A stretch of 64,000 nucleotides of DNA from Mycobacterium triplex (GTDB taxonomy: Bacteria; Actinomycetota; Actinomycetes; Mycobacteriales; Mycobacteriaceae), in contig NZ_HG964447.1 of the NCBI RefSeq assembly GCF_000689255.1, positions 62,001 to 126,000 of the forward strand. The letters run 5' to 3'. The position numbers and the translations under genes were made by a program. Below the pieces are notes generated by a model. That model was not told the DNA's origin and made no database searches. It was given only the letters and a program-made list of their open reading frames with translations. Each line of letters begins with the position of its first letter. The first letter of the stretch is position 1. Shown one piece after another: positions 35,401 to 42,999 of this stretch.

Positions 35401-35437
35401 TCGCCACGCCCGACGAAACCCACCCGGTATCTACCAT
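32360..35437 (-). CDS. mmpL: MmpL-family RND transporter
   Basis: A 1025-residue inner-membrane exporter with two six-helix halves. The first helix lies near residue 50 (HKVLVIGAWVVAAGVLAAVF). The two MmpL landmark motifs are GTDYSVFLISRYHEQRR (about residue 290) and GADYNMLLISRLREESAHN (about 930). Two large periplasmic domains lie between them. MmpL proteins export lipids or siderophores by proton drive. There is no adjacent mmpS. The length is usual. It heads the operon with thioesterase and hydrolase, and operator-like repeats lie upstream at 35468-35493. Confidence 0.93.
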   Translation of the reverse strand: MVDTGWVSSGVATLSRPVRERLRKVTAGEGVYSDRLARVARFSIRHKVLVIGAWVVAAGVLAAVFPQLETVVKQQSVNLIPSDAPSLQTVERMGIAFGEQGSKTTVFVAVEEPTGLSAPVRQRYNAMVSRLRADSKHVRLVQDLLADPVTAGQAVSQDGKAWYLPVGIAGTLGDPRAAESVQAVRAIAANSFSGTSTTVRVTGPPATFSDQIDSAEQDLIVVSVVTAGLIALILLVIYRSLFTALLPLLVIGVSLGVGRGVLSGLGEAGMPVSQFTIAFMTAILLGAGTDYSVFLISRYHEQRRQEVSADLAVINATATIGRVILASAATVAFAFLAMVFAKLSVFGALGPACAIAVFVGVAATVTLFPPVLALAAQHGIGEPKADRTRRYWNWIAVAVVRRPGPLLAASLALVLGLAAVALTMRMSYDDRQGQPPSTASNEGYHLLDRHFRKDIVITQFMVVESPTDMRTGKGLADLDEMASRVSQLPGVTKVSGVTRPTGARLDQAQLSWQNGQIGTKMADAVAKGDAHKTDLTKLTGGADQLAGGLAQLDTTLRAALTPLTGILSQAQSSGAQFQRFRPLLQQLSATTPTIDQAIRSGPGLRQEAQQAQNAIATIDPLVNALNTSPWCATTPECAQIRDQVRILVTLRDGGFFNQLANLGDMYQPGGDTAGGTMADLQNTVTSLNNAFGALGDPADMAGNIRRLQNGISQLASGAQALATGVHTLADSNIEMLSGMGQIATQLQNSARSSAGSDNSSGFYLPANAFENRQFSDVAKHFLSADGKTARFAIESSYNPYSSEAMNLAQKITRVADAARPNTSLANARISMAGFPAVNSDIQRLLSADFHLLAFATLVIVGLILVVLLRALVAPLYLLGTVVLNYGAALGIGTLVFQYGLGKEIAWPVPLLAFIILVAVGADYNMLLISRLREESAHNVRVGVLRTVANTGSVITSAGLIFAASMFGLMVGSVAIMIQAGLIIGCGLLLDTFVVRTLTVPAIATLLGEVSWWPQRKSLAPRGRAR

Positions 35438-35467
35438 CCCCCGTCTCCACTACTGGAAAGAAACCAA

Positions 35468-35493
35468 TGGTATCGCAACAGTACTATCGGTAC
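35468..35493. promoter_or_regulatory. Imperfect inverted repeat GGTATCG-N12-CGGTACC upstream of mmpL
   Basis: Arms at 35468-35474 and 35487-35493 match with one mismatch and lie 31-56 bases from the mmpL start. The left arm includes the half-site GTATCGC found in the palindromes at 30314 and 36113; the centre contains AACAGTACTA, shared with the TetR promoter at 29449. This may be a compound operator for mmpL. Confidence 0.45.
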
Positions 35494-36112
35494 CCTTTCA
35501 TGGTGTCGGCGAAATTGCTACCGCCAGCCCGCCCACGCCGCGACGCCGCGTCGGCCCTTGCGCTCGACCTCGATGTCCTGTTGCCGGTTCCGTATCGGGT
35601 ACGTCATTGCGTAATCCATTGGTATGCAGATTATTTGACGTTGGCCATGGGTCATCTCTGGCTGCTGACAATCTCACGAACGCCGTAGGCGAAATGCCAG
35701 CCGGGAACTGAGCCTGATCGGCTCATCGCGAACATGATCGTACATTTCCCGACTCATCAGATCGTCGTCCAGGTACGAGCAAGAGCGAGGGGGATAGTGA
35801 CGTGGACGAACGCGGCCCTGGTGGACCGGCGGCGCTGGGTGCAGCCGCTTGGCAATACCGCGACTGGCCAGCCGGATATCCCGAACCGCACGTCTCCAGA
35901 GGTGGGTTTTAGTCAGCGAAATCGGCACATTCATCAGGATTTGACGTCTTTCGTCCGTGAGGTCGCCGCGCGGAGGCAGAAGCTGGATTTTTCGATCGCC
36001 ACGCGGCCGGCCGATTGGGGGCAGCGCCGTCGACTCCCCCGGGTCCCGAACCGCTCGACCGGTTGCCTGATCACCAATCCTCCTTCGGTGCTTGGCCTAC
36101 ACCGCCGAAGTG

Positions 36113-36143
36113 TACTAGTAGTATCGCTACGATACTACTAGTA
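36113..36143. promoter_or_regulatory. 31-base perfect palindrome with core GTATCGCTACGATAC
   Basis: Two 14-base arms at 36113-36126 and 36130-36143 (outer part TACTAGTA) flank a 3-base centre. It lies 75 bases upstream of the TetR start at 36219. The inner 15 bases (36121-36135) equal the operator core at 30327-30341 except for one base at the centre. This is a strong candidate operator for autoregulation by the adjacent TetR protein. Confidence 0.75.
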
Positions 36144-36218
36144 CCGTTCGTCGGATTGAACGACTTCCCCGATGCGATTCGCTGTAGGCCAGGTCCGTGG
36201 GGGGTTTACGGTGACTAC

Positions 36219-36914
36219 GTGGAGCGTGACGCTGAAATCCCGATCGATGTCGATGTCGATGTCGACGACGACGTCGATCCCCGCCGCCTTCGGTCACGGA
36301 CCCGGTTGCTGGATGCGGCCACGAAACTCCTCAATGCCGGTGGCATCGAAGCCGTCACCATAGACGCGGTCACCAAAGCCTCCAAGGTCGCACGCACCAC
36401 GCTGTATCGGCACTTCAGCAGCTCTACTCAGCTGCTGGCCGCAACATTTGAACGGTTGCTACCGCAGGTCACCCCACCACCTGCCACGGGAACATTACGC
36501 GACCAGCTGATCGAGCTGCTGAGCCGACAGGCGACCCTCTTTCAAGAGGCGCCGCTGCATGTCACCACGCTGGCCTGGGTCGCGCTCGGGCCAACACCGG
36601 ACGGCACAGAGGAGACCTACGATCGCAACGCGCTGCGGACGCGGATCATCGACCATTATCGCCGGCCGTTCAACAGCCTTCTGGAAGGCCCTGAAGCCCG
36701 GGCCGATCTCGACGACTTCGATCTAGAACTGATTCTGTGCCAGCTCGTCGGCCCGGTGGCGTTCGCTCGACTCACCGGGCTGCGCGCAATCGATCGTCAC
36801 GACTGTGAACGCATCGTCGATGATTTCCTCGCCGCGCACCGCCGCCCGACAGACAGACCCCCGTCGCGGCCCTCGGCCCGGAAATCCTCGTCCGGCACAA
36901 ACCGTTCCAGGTAA
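36219..36914 (+). CDS. TetR-family transcriptional regulator next to mmpL
   Basis: About 231 residues from GTG 36219, which starts MERDAEIPIDVDVDVDDDVDPRRL, with an acidic Asp-Val repeat before the HTH. The HTH reads LLDAATKLLNAGGIEAVTIDAVTKASKVARTTLYRHFSSSTQLL, a clear TetR domain with the TLYRHF signature. The C-terminal part is a helical ligand domain plus a basic Pro/Ser tail. A reading from 36015 would run through the palindrome at 36113 and is rejected. Divergent placement from mmpL and the palindromic operator suggest it represses itself and possibly mmpL. Confidence 0.85.
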   Translation: MERDAEIPIDVDVDVDDDVDPRRLRSRTRLLDAATKLLNAGGIEAVTIDAVTKASKVARTTLYRHFSSSTQLLAATFERLLPQVTPPPATGTLRDQLIELLSRQATLFQEAPLHVTTLAWVALGPTPDGTEETYDRNALRTRIIDHYRRPFNSLLEGPEARADLDDFDLELILCQLVGPVAFARLTGLRAIDRHDCERIVDDFLAAHRRPTDRPPSRPSARKSSSGTNRSR

Positions 36915-36938
36915 CGCGGCATAACCTTTGGGGGGCCT

Positions 36939-37352
36939 TCACATGGGCGGGTGCACCTTGGGAAACGCAATGACTGTGCGTCCGGATTGGGCTAACTGGC
37001 TGCGTAGTAGATCGTTTTCCAGGGTGAGCTGGTTGACGACGCGTACGAGGGCGGGGACATCTGTTCGGAGTTGTTTAAGCTCGCCGTTCTTGTTGACGAT
37101 GGTCTTGCGAAGCTTTGCAATGGTGTTACGAAGTCTTGTCTCCAGTTCTGATGGTCCGCCCTTTCCCCGTACCTGTTGGTAGAACTGGTTTTTCAGGTCG
37201 GTGTGGCGTTGGGTTAGGGCGTTGCGGGGTACGTCGGCTTCTTGTGCGAGGGCAACGATCGTCAGTGCACCGTTGGAACGCTGGGGTGTGCCGGCGAAGA
37301 TGCGGTCCATGGCGGCGCGGATGCGGTCGCGTTCGTCGAGTGCAGCGGTCAC
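36939..37352 (-). CDS. TnpC/DUF6262-like accessory protein of a Tn554-type element
   Basis: A 137-residue protein. The N-terminal half has an HTH-like segment (TIVALAQEADVPRNALTQRHTDL), and the rest is a coiled coil (SELETRLRNTIAKLRKTIVNKNGELKQLRTD, LTLENDLLRSQL). Size, HTH plus coiled coil, and position after two tyrosine recombinase genes match the TnpC/DUF6262 component of Tn554-like elements, thought to assist orientation and efficiency of transposition. Its start overlaps the stop of the 715-residue recombinase gene (ATGA). Confidence 0.78.
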   Translation of the reverse strand: MTAALDERDRIRAAMDRIFAGTPQRSNGALTIVALAQEADVPRNALTQRHTDLKNQFYQQVRGKGGPSELETRLRNTIAKLRKTIVNKNGELKQLRTDVPALVRVVNQLTLENDLLRSQLAQSGRTVIAFPKVHPPM

Positions 37353-39496
37353 ATGGGCTCCTCGGTCAGGTGGTGTTTGTCTTCCCCGCTCGAGGTGACG
37401 CGCGTGTTGTCGTGGGTGTCGGCGTAGTGGCGGAGTTTTGCGGCGTTGGCGCGCAGCCGTTCACCGATCGGTTGGGGGGTGTGGGTGGCCTGTTGTTCGA
37501 GCTGGTCGGCGCGGGTGCGTAGCTGGGCGGCGTGCCGATCGGTGCGTATGACGTTGCCGCAGCGGGGATCGCAAGCTTCCAGCTTGGGGGCATCTTTGAT
37601 GCCGTCGCGTTGGCATAGGGCCCGGTCTGGCTTGTAGCGGCACAGCAGTAACGCTTGCGGGTTGTCGTAGATCATCAGGTCAGGGTTGGCGACGAGCCGG
37701 CGAGCGGTTTTCGCGGTGATCGTTGTCCCGCTGAATGTGGGTGCGTGTGCCGCGATTTTGATGGCGTCGCGGGCCGCTGGGCCCGAGACTCCACCGCCGT
37801 CGTTGAGGTGGTCTCGAAGTTCGGCGACGGTGTCGGCTACGGCGCGTACGGTTTCGATGTCGAGCAGGTCGTGGATACCGTCGCGGCCGCGCGAGGCGTA
37901 GCGTCCGGAGACGACGGCCGAACGCATATGCCCGTATTGGATGGCCAGTGCGACGTGTCCATTTGGTCGCCGGGCGATGTGCCAGGCGAGGGATCGGCGG
38001 AAGCGTTTGAGCCCGATTCTGCCGTGCGGGTCGGGCGGGATTGTCTCGCTGGCCAGGTTGTGTCGTGCGGCTTGAGTGTTGGCCCAGTCAACGAATTCAT
38101 CGATCCTGGAACGCATCGACCTATGGACCATTGAACCCGTCGCGGTGGGTTGGTTGTATCTATCGTGGGCCGATGAGTCGAACAGAAGCCCCCCGTCGGG
38201 AACCATTTTCTCCAGAACGCGAATGGCGTTGACGACGGGGGTGATTGCCACCCACGGCGCGTCGCGGTCCGTCCCGGCGGAGAGATGGTTGCCGTGTTCG
38301 TCGACCGCGCTTTTGTATTCGCGGCCGCGGATCAAGTGTCGCCCGACTGTGCCCGCGGCGTCAGGCTCGGGGTCAGGGCAACAACCCGTTGTCAGACCAA
38401 GTACTTCGCTGGGGCGCATCCCGGTGAGATAGGCACACACGATGAATGCCGCCGTACCGAGATGGCGCCACAAGGGCCACGCTTCCACGTAGTCGATGTC
38501 GTCGCGCCAGGGCTTTCCGTCGATGCGGCCGGTGATCGGGATGCCAAGCGGACAGCCCGACAGGCGTTGCGTCGCGGCCGCCAGCAGTTGGTCGCGGCGC
38601 GGATATTCCTTCATCTGCGACTTCGCAGCGCCGACGCGACCGCAAATGTAGGCGGCCACGAACGTGACCCGGTCCCCTTCGATATGAACGGGCAACGGAT
38701 CACCGGACTCAAGAAGGGCATCAAGGTAGGCGCACAATGCCCGTCGGCCCTCGGGACGCGCACTGTCGGGTATCGCATTGAGCAGACGCGCATGCTCGGC
38801 GTGCGCGCGAAGGATGTCGTCGCCTAGGTCGTTGACCACGCGCATGGCCCAGACAAGGAGCGGCCCGAGCGTTTCCTCAGCTAACGGCGCAGCGGCATTC
38901 TCATTACCCAACGGGATTGGCCTTGGCAGATAGTCGTCGACTCCGGTGGTTTCCCACGGAGGTTGCCCAAGACCGGTTGGGGCGGGGCTGATTTGGTCGA
39001 GCGCCCACAATCGAGTCAGTGCGACCAGGCGCCGAAGCGCGCTGGAGCGGACTTCGGCCTTGGTCGCCAGCAGATACCGACCGTAGCCATCAAGGGTGGT
39101 GGTGTCGCAATCGGCCAGCCCCCGGACGCCGCGACTGTCGAGCCATTGGGCCAGTTCTAGCCAGTGACGCACTATGGTAATGAGCGTCGAGACCGCCGGG
39201 CGCGTTCGCATCCTGGTACCGCGGCTGCGGACAAAAGTGGGGCGCAGCTCGCCATTGATAAGACACCAGACAGCAAGGCGCAGTTCGTTCTCGAACGCTG
39301 CGGGGCAGTTTCTCCAGTGGATCTTGGGCCGTACCGCCGAAGGGTTTTCTGTCAGAGCAGCAAGCGACCACACAGGATCCCCGTAGTACGGGTTGAGGTG
39401 GGCGTGAATAGGTTTGACCAGATCTGGTGCCACCACCGGGCTACGCGGCCCAGGCATCAGCAACAAGTACGGATCATCTTGCGCCGCAGTGCTCAT
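37349..39496 (-). CDS. Large tyrosine recombinase (TnpB-like) of the Tn554-type cluster
   Basis: A 715-residue protein. Catalytic-domain landmarks are AYLTGMRPSEVLGL (first catalytic Arg), LKRFRRSLAWHIA (second Arg with the expected His replaced in the HxxR region), and QYGHMRSAVVSGRYASRG (His and nucleophile Tyr). The C-terminal extension has cysteines in LCRYKPDRALCQRDG and CDPRCGN, a possible zinc site, as in TnpB-type recombinases. It overlaps both neighbours by 4 bases, so the cluster is translated as a unit. Confidence 0.85.
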   Translation of the reverse strand: MSTAAQDDPYLLLMPGPRSPVVAPDLVKPIHAHLNPYYGDPVWSLAALTENPSAVRPKIHWRNCPAAFENELRLAVWCLINGELRPTFVRSRGTRMRTRPAVSTLITIVRHWLELAQWLDSRGVRGLADCDTTTLDGYGRYLLATKAEVRSSALRRLVALTRLWALDQISPAPTGLGQPPWETTGVDDYLPRPIPLGNENAAAPLAEETLGPLLVWAMRVVNDLGDDILRAHAEHARLLNAIPDSARPEGRRALCAYLDALLESGDPLPVHIEGDRVTFVAAYICGRVGAAKSQMKEYPRRDQLLAAATQRLSGCPLGIPITGRIDGKPWRDDIDYVEAWPLWRHLGTAAFIVCAYLTGMRPSEVLGLTTGCCPDPEPDAAGTVGRHLIRGREYKSAVDEHGNHLSAGTDRDAPWVAITPVVNAIRVLEKMVPDGGLLFDSSAHDRYNQPTATGSMVHRSMRSRIDEFVDWANTQAARHNLASETIPPDPHGRIGLKRFRRSLAWHIARRPNGHVALAIQYGHMRSAVVSGRYASRGRDGIHDLLDIETVRAVADTVAELRDHLNDGGGVSGPAARDAIKIAAHAPTFSGTTITAKTARRLVANPDLMIYDNPQALLLCRYKPDRALCQRDGIKDAPKLEACDPRCGNVIRTDRHAAQLRTRADQLEQQATHTPQPIGERLRANAAKLRHYADTHDNTRVTSSGEDKHHLTEEPM

Positions 39497-41274
39497 GTGT
39501 CGAGCACTCCCACCAGCAGATGATCGACCAGACCGCGGTCAGTATCGGTCAGTTGTGACAGCGCTTGCTCCCAGAGCGGATCGCCAAGACGTGTTTTGAG
39601 GTCTTCAAGGCGGCCATGGTGTTCGGCCCAATCGCGACGCCACGTCTTGGAGGGAAGGACCGAGCGCAGATTCGTTAAAGCCTGATGCAAATGCGCCAGT
39701 CGCGCGTGGTGTCCGGGATGGACGTGCGCGTTGGGGCAGGCCAGACACATCAAAAACGAAGCTGTGCAGCCGTCTTCGGGTGAGGTTGCGAACGGGCTTG
39801 ACGCAGGGTCGGCGCAATCGGCTGTCGCTGTCTCAACATCGCCCGCTGCCGGCCGGTCGCGCAATTCGGCGACCAGAACCCCCTTTTGAGCACGACCCAA
39901 CGCATCCTCAGCACCCGCGGCTATCACCTCGACGGCTTCGGCCTGAACACGCTTGTCCACCAAGGCATAACTACGATCGAAGGTCTGCTCAGAGTGTTGC
40001 GTGGGCTCACGGCGGCCCAGGGCGACAACCGTTCTGCGACCGCGACGAAATGGCGAACCGGTCAACCCTTGAGCTTGCGCCCACAGTGATGCGTCAAAAG
40101 ACGACACCCCGAAACGGAAATCCCCGACAGGAGGATGACGGTCCCCGCGCACCCACACATGACCGCGGTTGCCGGTGCGCCACACGATGAGCCGGTCAGT
40201 TCCCGGAGCCATCTGTTCGACCAACGCGCGAGCAAAACGGGTCGCCCGCAAGGCCTGCGTGATCAACCGCCCGGCCGAGGCGGCACCGTCATCGGTGAAG
40301 TTCCTGGATTCGTGATACCGCCCAGCGCCGCGTCGCGGCTTTTCCAAAGCCACCCGATACGTCGGCCGACCATCGTGGCCAGCATCAGGTGATGCCTTAG
40401 GCACCGCCAGCCCGTCGATGACCGACAAGTTCCACCCGTATTCGGCCATCATCAGCACCCCCAGCGCTGCCGCCTCCATCCTGGACAAAAACAGCCGCTG
40501 CCACGTCACCTCTGCCCTGGTGCCACCCAGCGGTCCGTGATATCGCTTTTTGAGCAGATGCGCTCCCTCTTTGGTTCTGGCGTTCTTCATCGTGTACTCG
40601 GGCATGGACCCGGTATCGGCGAGAACGCTCAACGCGTGCCCGACCAGCCAATCCGGGCTGTCTCCGACGAATTCCCCTTGCTGCCAACGGTGCAAGTGCC
40701 GAGCATTATGTTCGATGCGCGCTAACGCGGCGCGGAAGGTCCGTCGGGCCGCGACCTTGATGAGCTGAAACTCGTCGTGGCTGTATGACTGTGTGGCGCT
40801 TTGCGCTCGCCTGAAGCGGCGCACAAGTTCGTCGGCCACCGGCCCGCACTGCAGTCGCGGATCCTCTTGCAACAGCAGCGCGACCTCAGTGAAGGGGCGT
40901 TTGTCGTTGAGCATGACCACGCTATTGCGCCACCGTCTGACCATGGCGGCGCTGAGATCATCGAGATCGCGCACGTGCTCTGGTTGCTCGACGAGGAATT
41001 CGGCGAACCGCACGATTTGTCGCCACATGCCGCGCGAGGTCCTATGCGTGGTCCAGGTTTGTGGCACGCAGCGGCGGGCGAACAACGCCGCTAACGATCG
41101 CTGCAAAGCTTCGTCAACCGGCAACGTGGCGAAGTCATATTCCTTGACCCGGCCCGCAGCGTTGCAGTGGAAAACAACCAAGCCCTGCGGTGCCAGCGCC
41201 TTGGGTCGACGGTGATCGGAAGGCGGAAGCACTGCGGGCCGGCCACGCACAGTCATGTGCCGCCGCCTGCCCAA
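39493..41274 (-). CDS. Second large recombinase-associated protein of the Tn554-type cluster
   Basis: A 593-residue protein. The N-terminal half resembles a core-binding region (QTWTTHRTSRGMWRQIVRFAEFLVEQPEHV). The middle contains GVLMMAEYGWNLSVIDGL, a position where a recombinase would carry its first catalytic Arg, and later a Tyr-containing segment (QHSEQTFDRSYALVDKRVQ). A C-terminal Cys/His cluster (CTASFLMCLACPNAHVHPGHH) could bind zinc. Catalytic residues look degenerate, so it may be an accessory rather than an active recombinase. It overlaps the first recombinase gene by 22 bases and the next by 4. Confidence 0.7.
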   Translation of the reverse strand: MGRRRHMTVRGRPAVLPPSDHRRPKALAPQGLVVFHCNAAGRVKEYDFATLPVDEALQRSLAALFARRCVPQTWTTHRTSRGMWRQIVRFAEFLVEQPEHVRDLDDLSAAMVRRWRNSVVMLNDKRPFTEVALLLQEDPRLQCGPVADELVRRFRRAQSATQSYSHDEFQLIKVAARRTFRAALARIEHNARHLHRWQQGEFVGDSPDWLVGHALSVLADTGSMPEYTMKNARTKEGAHLLKKRYHGPLGGTRAEVTWQRLFLSRMEAAALGVLMMAEYGWNLSVIDGLAVPKASPDAGHDGRPTYRVALEKPRRGAGRYHESRNFTDDGAASAGRLITQALRATRFARALVEQMAPGTDRLIVWRTGNRGHVWVRGDRHPPVGDFRFGVSSFDASLWAQAQGLTGSPFRRGRRTVVALGRREPTQHSEQTFDRSYALVDKRVQAEAVEVIAAGAEDALGRAQKGVLVAELRDRPAAGDVETATADCADPASSPFATSPEDGCTASFLMCLACPNAHVHPGHHARLAHLHQALTNLRSVLPSKTWRRDWAEHHGRLEDLKTRLGDPLWEQALSQLTDTDRGLVDHLLVGVLDT

Positions 41275-42584
41275 CCGAAGTCATCAACGTCTTGAATGCC
41301 TTCCGATTCCCGGGCAATACGCGCGAATACGGCATCCAGCTCAGGCATGGGCGCTGGCACCGGATCGACAGCATCTGCCAGCATCGAGCGCAGTTGCAGA
41401 TCAGCTACCGGTGCGAGGTAACGCTCAACGGTGGTTTCCCGGGAAGCGTGACCGAGGAGATTTTGCACCATGAACCACGGATCGCCGTAGAGATGGCGGA
41501 AGTCCCGACGATCCTCAGGTGTCAGCCCATACCGTTGATCCATCAAAGAATTCAGCACGACCAGCATGTAGAGGGCAAAGCTGTGCCGTGCGGAATGCGG
41601 TGTGGCATAAGGCGCATACACCTTGTGCGGATCCAACCCGAGCCGCTGCCGCGGAGTCAGGACCGTATCGCATCGGCGATTAGCCGCGGTGAAAACACCG
41701 TCCCACGAATGCACCTGAAACGGCAGTCCCTGCTCATTCAGCCACAGCCACAACGGCTCAAGCCCATGTTCGCCTTCAACAAACAGGGTAATTCGCTCAT
41801 TGACGGTCAGGCTGTTCAATTCACGTCGCACGATGGAGCCATCCGGGCACCGCCATACCACCAGCGGGCTAAGACCGCGGGTTATCTCAGTGACAACACG
41901 CCGCTCCACCAGGCGTTCATAGCGCCGCGCCTGCTGCGCGCCGCGGACCGCGAGCGCGCGGGAGGAATCGCAGTAAGTCTCCACCTCAGCGACAGCATCA
42001 GCGGCAGCGTAGAACGTTCTCGGTTTCTTCGCCCTGGTGACCTCGGCGGCGATCCGTCCTCGACAGTAGCGGCTCGTATCCCCGCGACGGGCCGGGACTT
42101 CAACTGTCAGAAGGGAACCACCCTCGGCTCGTCGAAGACCCGATGTCACCATCAGCCGCACATAAGCGACGTTGCGGTCCTCTAAACGTCCACCCCAACC
42201 GCGGTCAAGCACACCGTCGCAGGTATAGCCGCGTAGCCCGACATCAATCCACCGCCGCCAGCTGCGAGGCGTAAGCCAGTGCACATTACTGCGGCGCACA
42301 TCCTTCGCCCGTGCCGCGGGCACCGTGACCGCCGCGCCATCACGAGCGATCACACGCTTCATCGCTACGGGACTACGCGGAACATGCCGGTGTTCGGAAG
42401 CCCAAGCGTAAAAGCTTGCCAACGCTGACAATTCACGATCCCACTTCGCCCCGCCGATACGGCGAGGATTGTGCTCGGCGAACCGACGCCAATGCTCATA
42501 GTCCTCGACATCATCACGGGTCGCTTCCCACCAACCCACCTTCTTTGCCCACAGAAAGGTCAAAAATAAGCGCAGGTCGGTCAC
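41253..42584 (-). CDS. Tyrosine recombinase (TnpA-like), N-terminus interrupted by an in-frame TGA
   Basis: 443 residues from GTG 42584. The catalytic set is complete: LMVTSGLRRAEGGSL (Arg), PHSARHSFALYML (His-Arg), LLGHASRETTVERYL (His and nucleophile Tyr). Coding similarity to the recombinase core-binding domain continues upstream of this start: VFRGYTAETRRNH in the same frame. It extends back to a TGA at 42660-42662, beyond which the frame continues to 42857 with DPIFLSPER. The usual N-terminus therefore seems split by one stop. The protein from GTG 42584 may be a shortened product or the gene may be inactive. Confidence 0.78.
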   Translation of the reverse strand: MTDLRLFLTFLWAKKVGWWEATRDDVEDYEHWRRFAEHNPRRIGGAKWDRELSALASFYAWASEHRHVPRSPVAMKRVIARDGAAVTVPAARAKDVRRSNVHWLTPRSWRRWIDVGLRGYTCDGVLDRGWGGRLEDRNVAYVRLMVTSGLRRAEGGSLLTVEVPARRGDTSRYCRGRIAAEVTRAKKPRTFYAAADAVAEVETYCDSSRALAVRGAQQARRYERLVERRVVTEITRGLSPLVVWRCPDGSIVRRELNSLTVNERITLFVEGEHGLEPLWLWLNEQGLPFQVHSWDGVFTAANRRCDTVLTPRQRLGLDPHKVYAPYATPHSARHSFALYMLVVLNSLMDQRYGLTPEDRRDFRHLYGDPWFMVQNLLGHASRETTVERYLAPVADLQLRSMLADAVDPVPAPMPELDAVFARIARESEGIQDVDDFGWAGGGT

Positions 42585-42659
42585 ATGGTTGCGCCGTGTC
42601 TCAGCGGTGTAACCGCGAAAGACTCTCGTCTGGGCATACGCGGACAGCCGCGCGTCGAC

Positions 42660-42857
42660 TCACCGCTCCGGTGACAAAAAGATAGGGTCACCCGGCCGAA
42701 CCCCAACCGATTCTTCGCGATTCGCGAGATTAACCCAGCCGGCTAACAGCCGCGGTCGCACACCCTGAGCTGAGCATGCACCCGGAACCCAGAAAACTCG
42801 CCAGCCCACCAAGCGAAACCCTCCCGCGACTGGTTTGCTGACCAGCCACCGCGCCAT
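42660..42857 (-). pseudogene. N-terminal remnant of the TnpA-like recombinase
   Basis: A 65-codon frame in the same phase as the recombinase at 41253-42584, separated only by TGA 42660-42662. Its end, RPGDPIFLSPER, followed by VDARLSAYAQTRVFRGYTAETRRNH after the stop, reads as one continuous recombinase N-terminus. The first 40 residues have no recognisable domain and may be non-coding element end. Confidence 0.5.
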
Positions 42858-42870
42858 CCCCAGACTGCAC

Positions 42871-42984
42871 TCAAAAAAACCCTGAACCTAGTCGACACGC
42901 CGACTCGGCAGGGAACGGTAACGCCGGCATCCGCTCAGGCAGCTCGACCGTATCGGCGAGGAATTCCTCTGGGGTAGTCGACAT
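42871..42984 (-). pseudogene. Truncated gene after eccE, apparently cut by the recombinase element
   Basis: A 37-codon frame starting ATG 42984, 16 bases after the eccE stop, with GCGAGG upstream. It begins MSTTPEEFLADTVELPERMP, a plausible protein start, then ends abruptly in RLGSGFF at a TGA in an A/T-rich junction sequence at 42871. Position and abrupt end suggest that the original last gene of the ESX operon was interrupted by insertion of the Tn554-like element. The original product is not recognised. Confidence 0.45.
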
Positions 42985-42999
42985 GACCTTTGACCTCGC

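Larger units (their letters stand above)
35438..36218. other. 781-base control region between mmpL and a divergent TetR gene
   Basis: No gene with coding character was found; the short frames here (for instance around 35467-35688 and 35674-35934) lack recognisable domains and ribosome sites. The region holds the mmpL-proximal repeat at 35468-35493 and the 31-base palindrome at 36113-36143, so it is probably regulatory. Confidence 0.4.

Noticed and set aside
36015..36218. Longer start for the third TetR gene
   Set aside because: It would translate through the 31-base palindrome at 36113-36143; GTG 36219 leaves the operator upstream.
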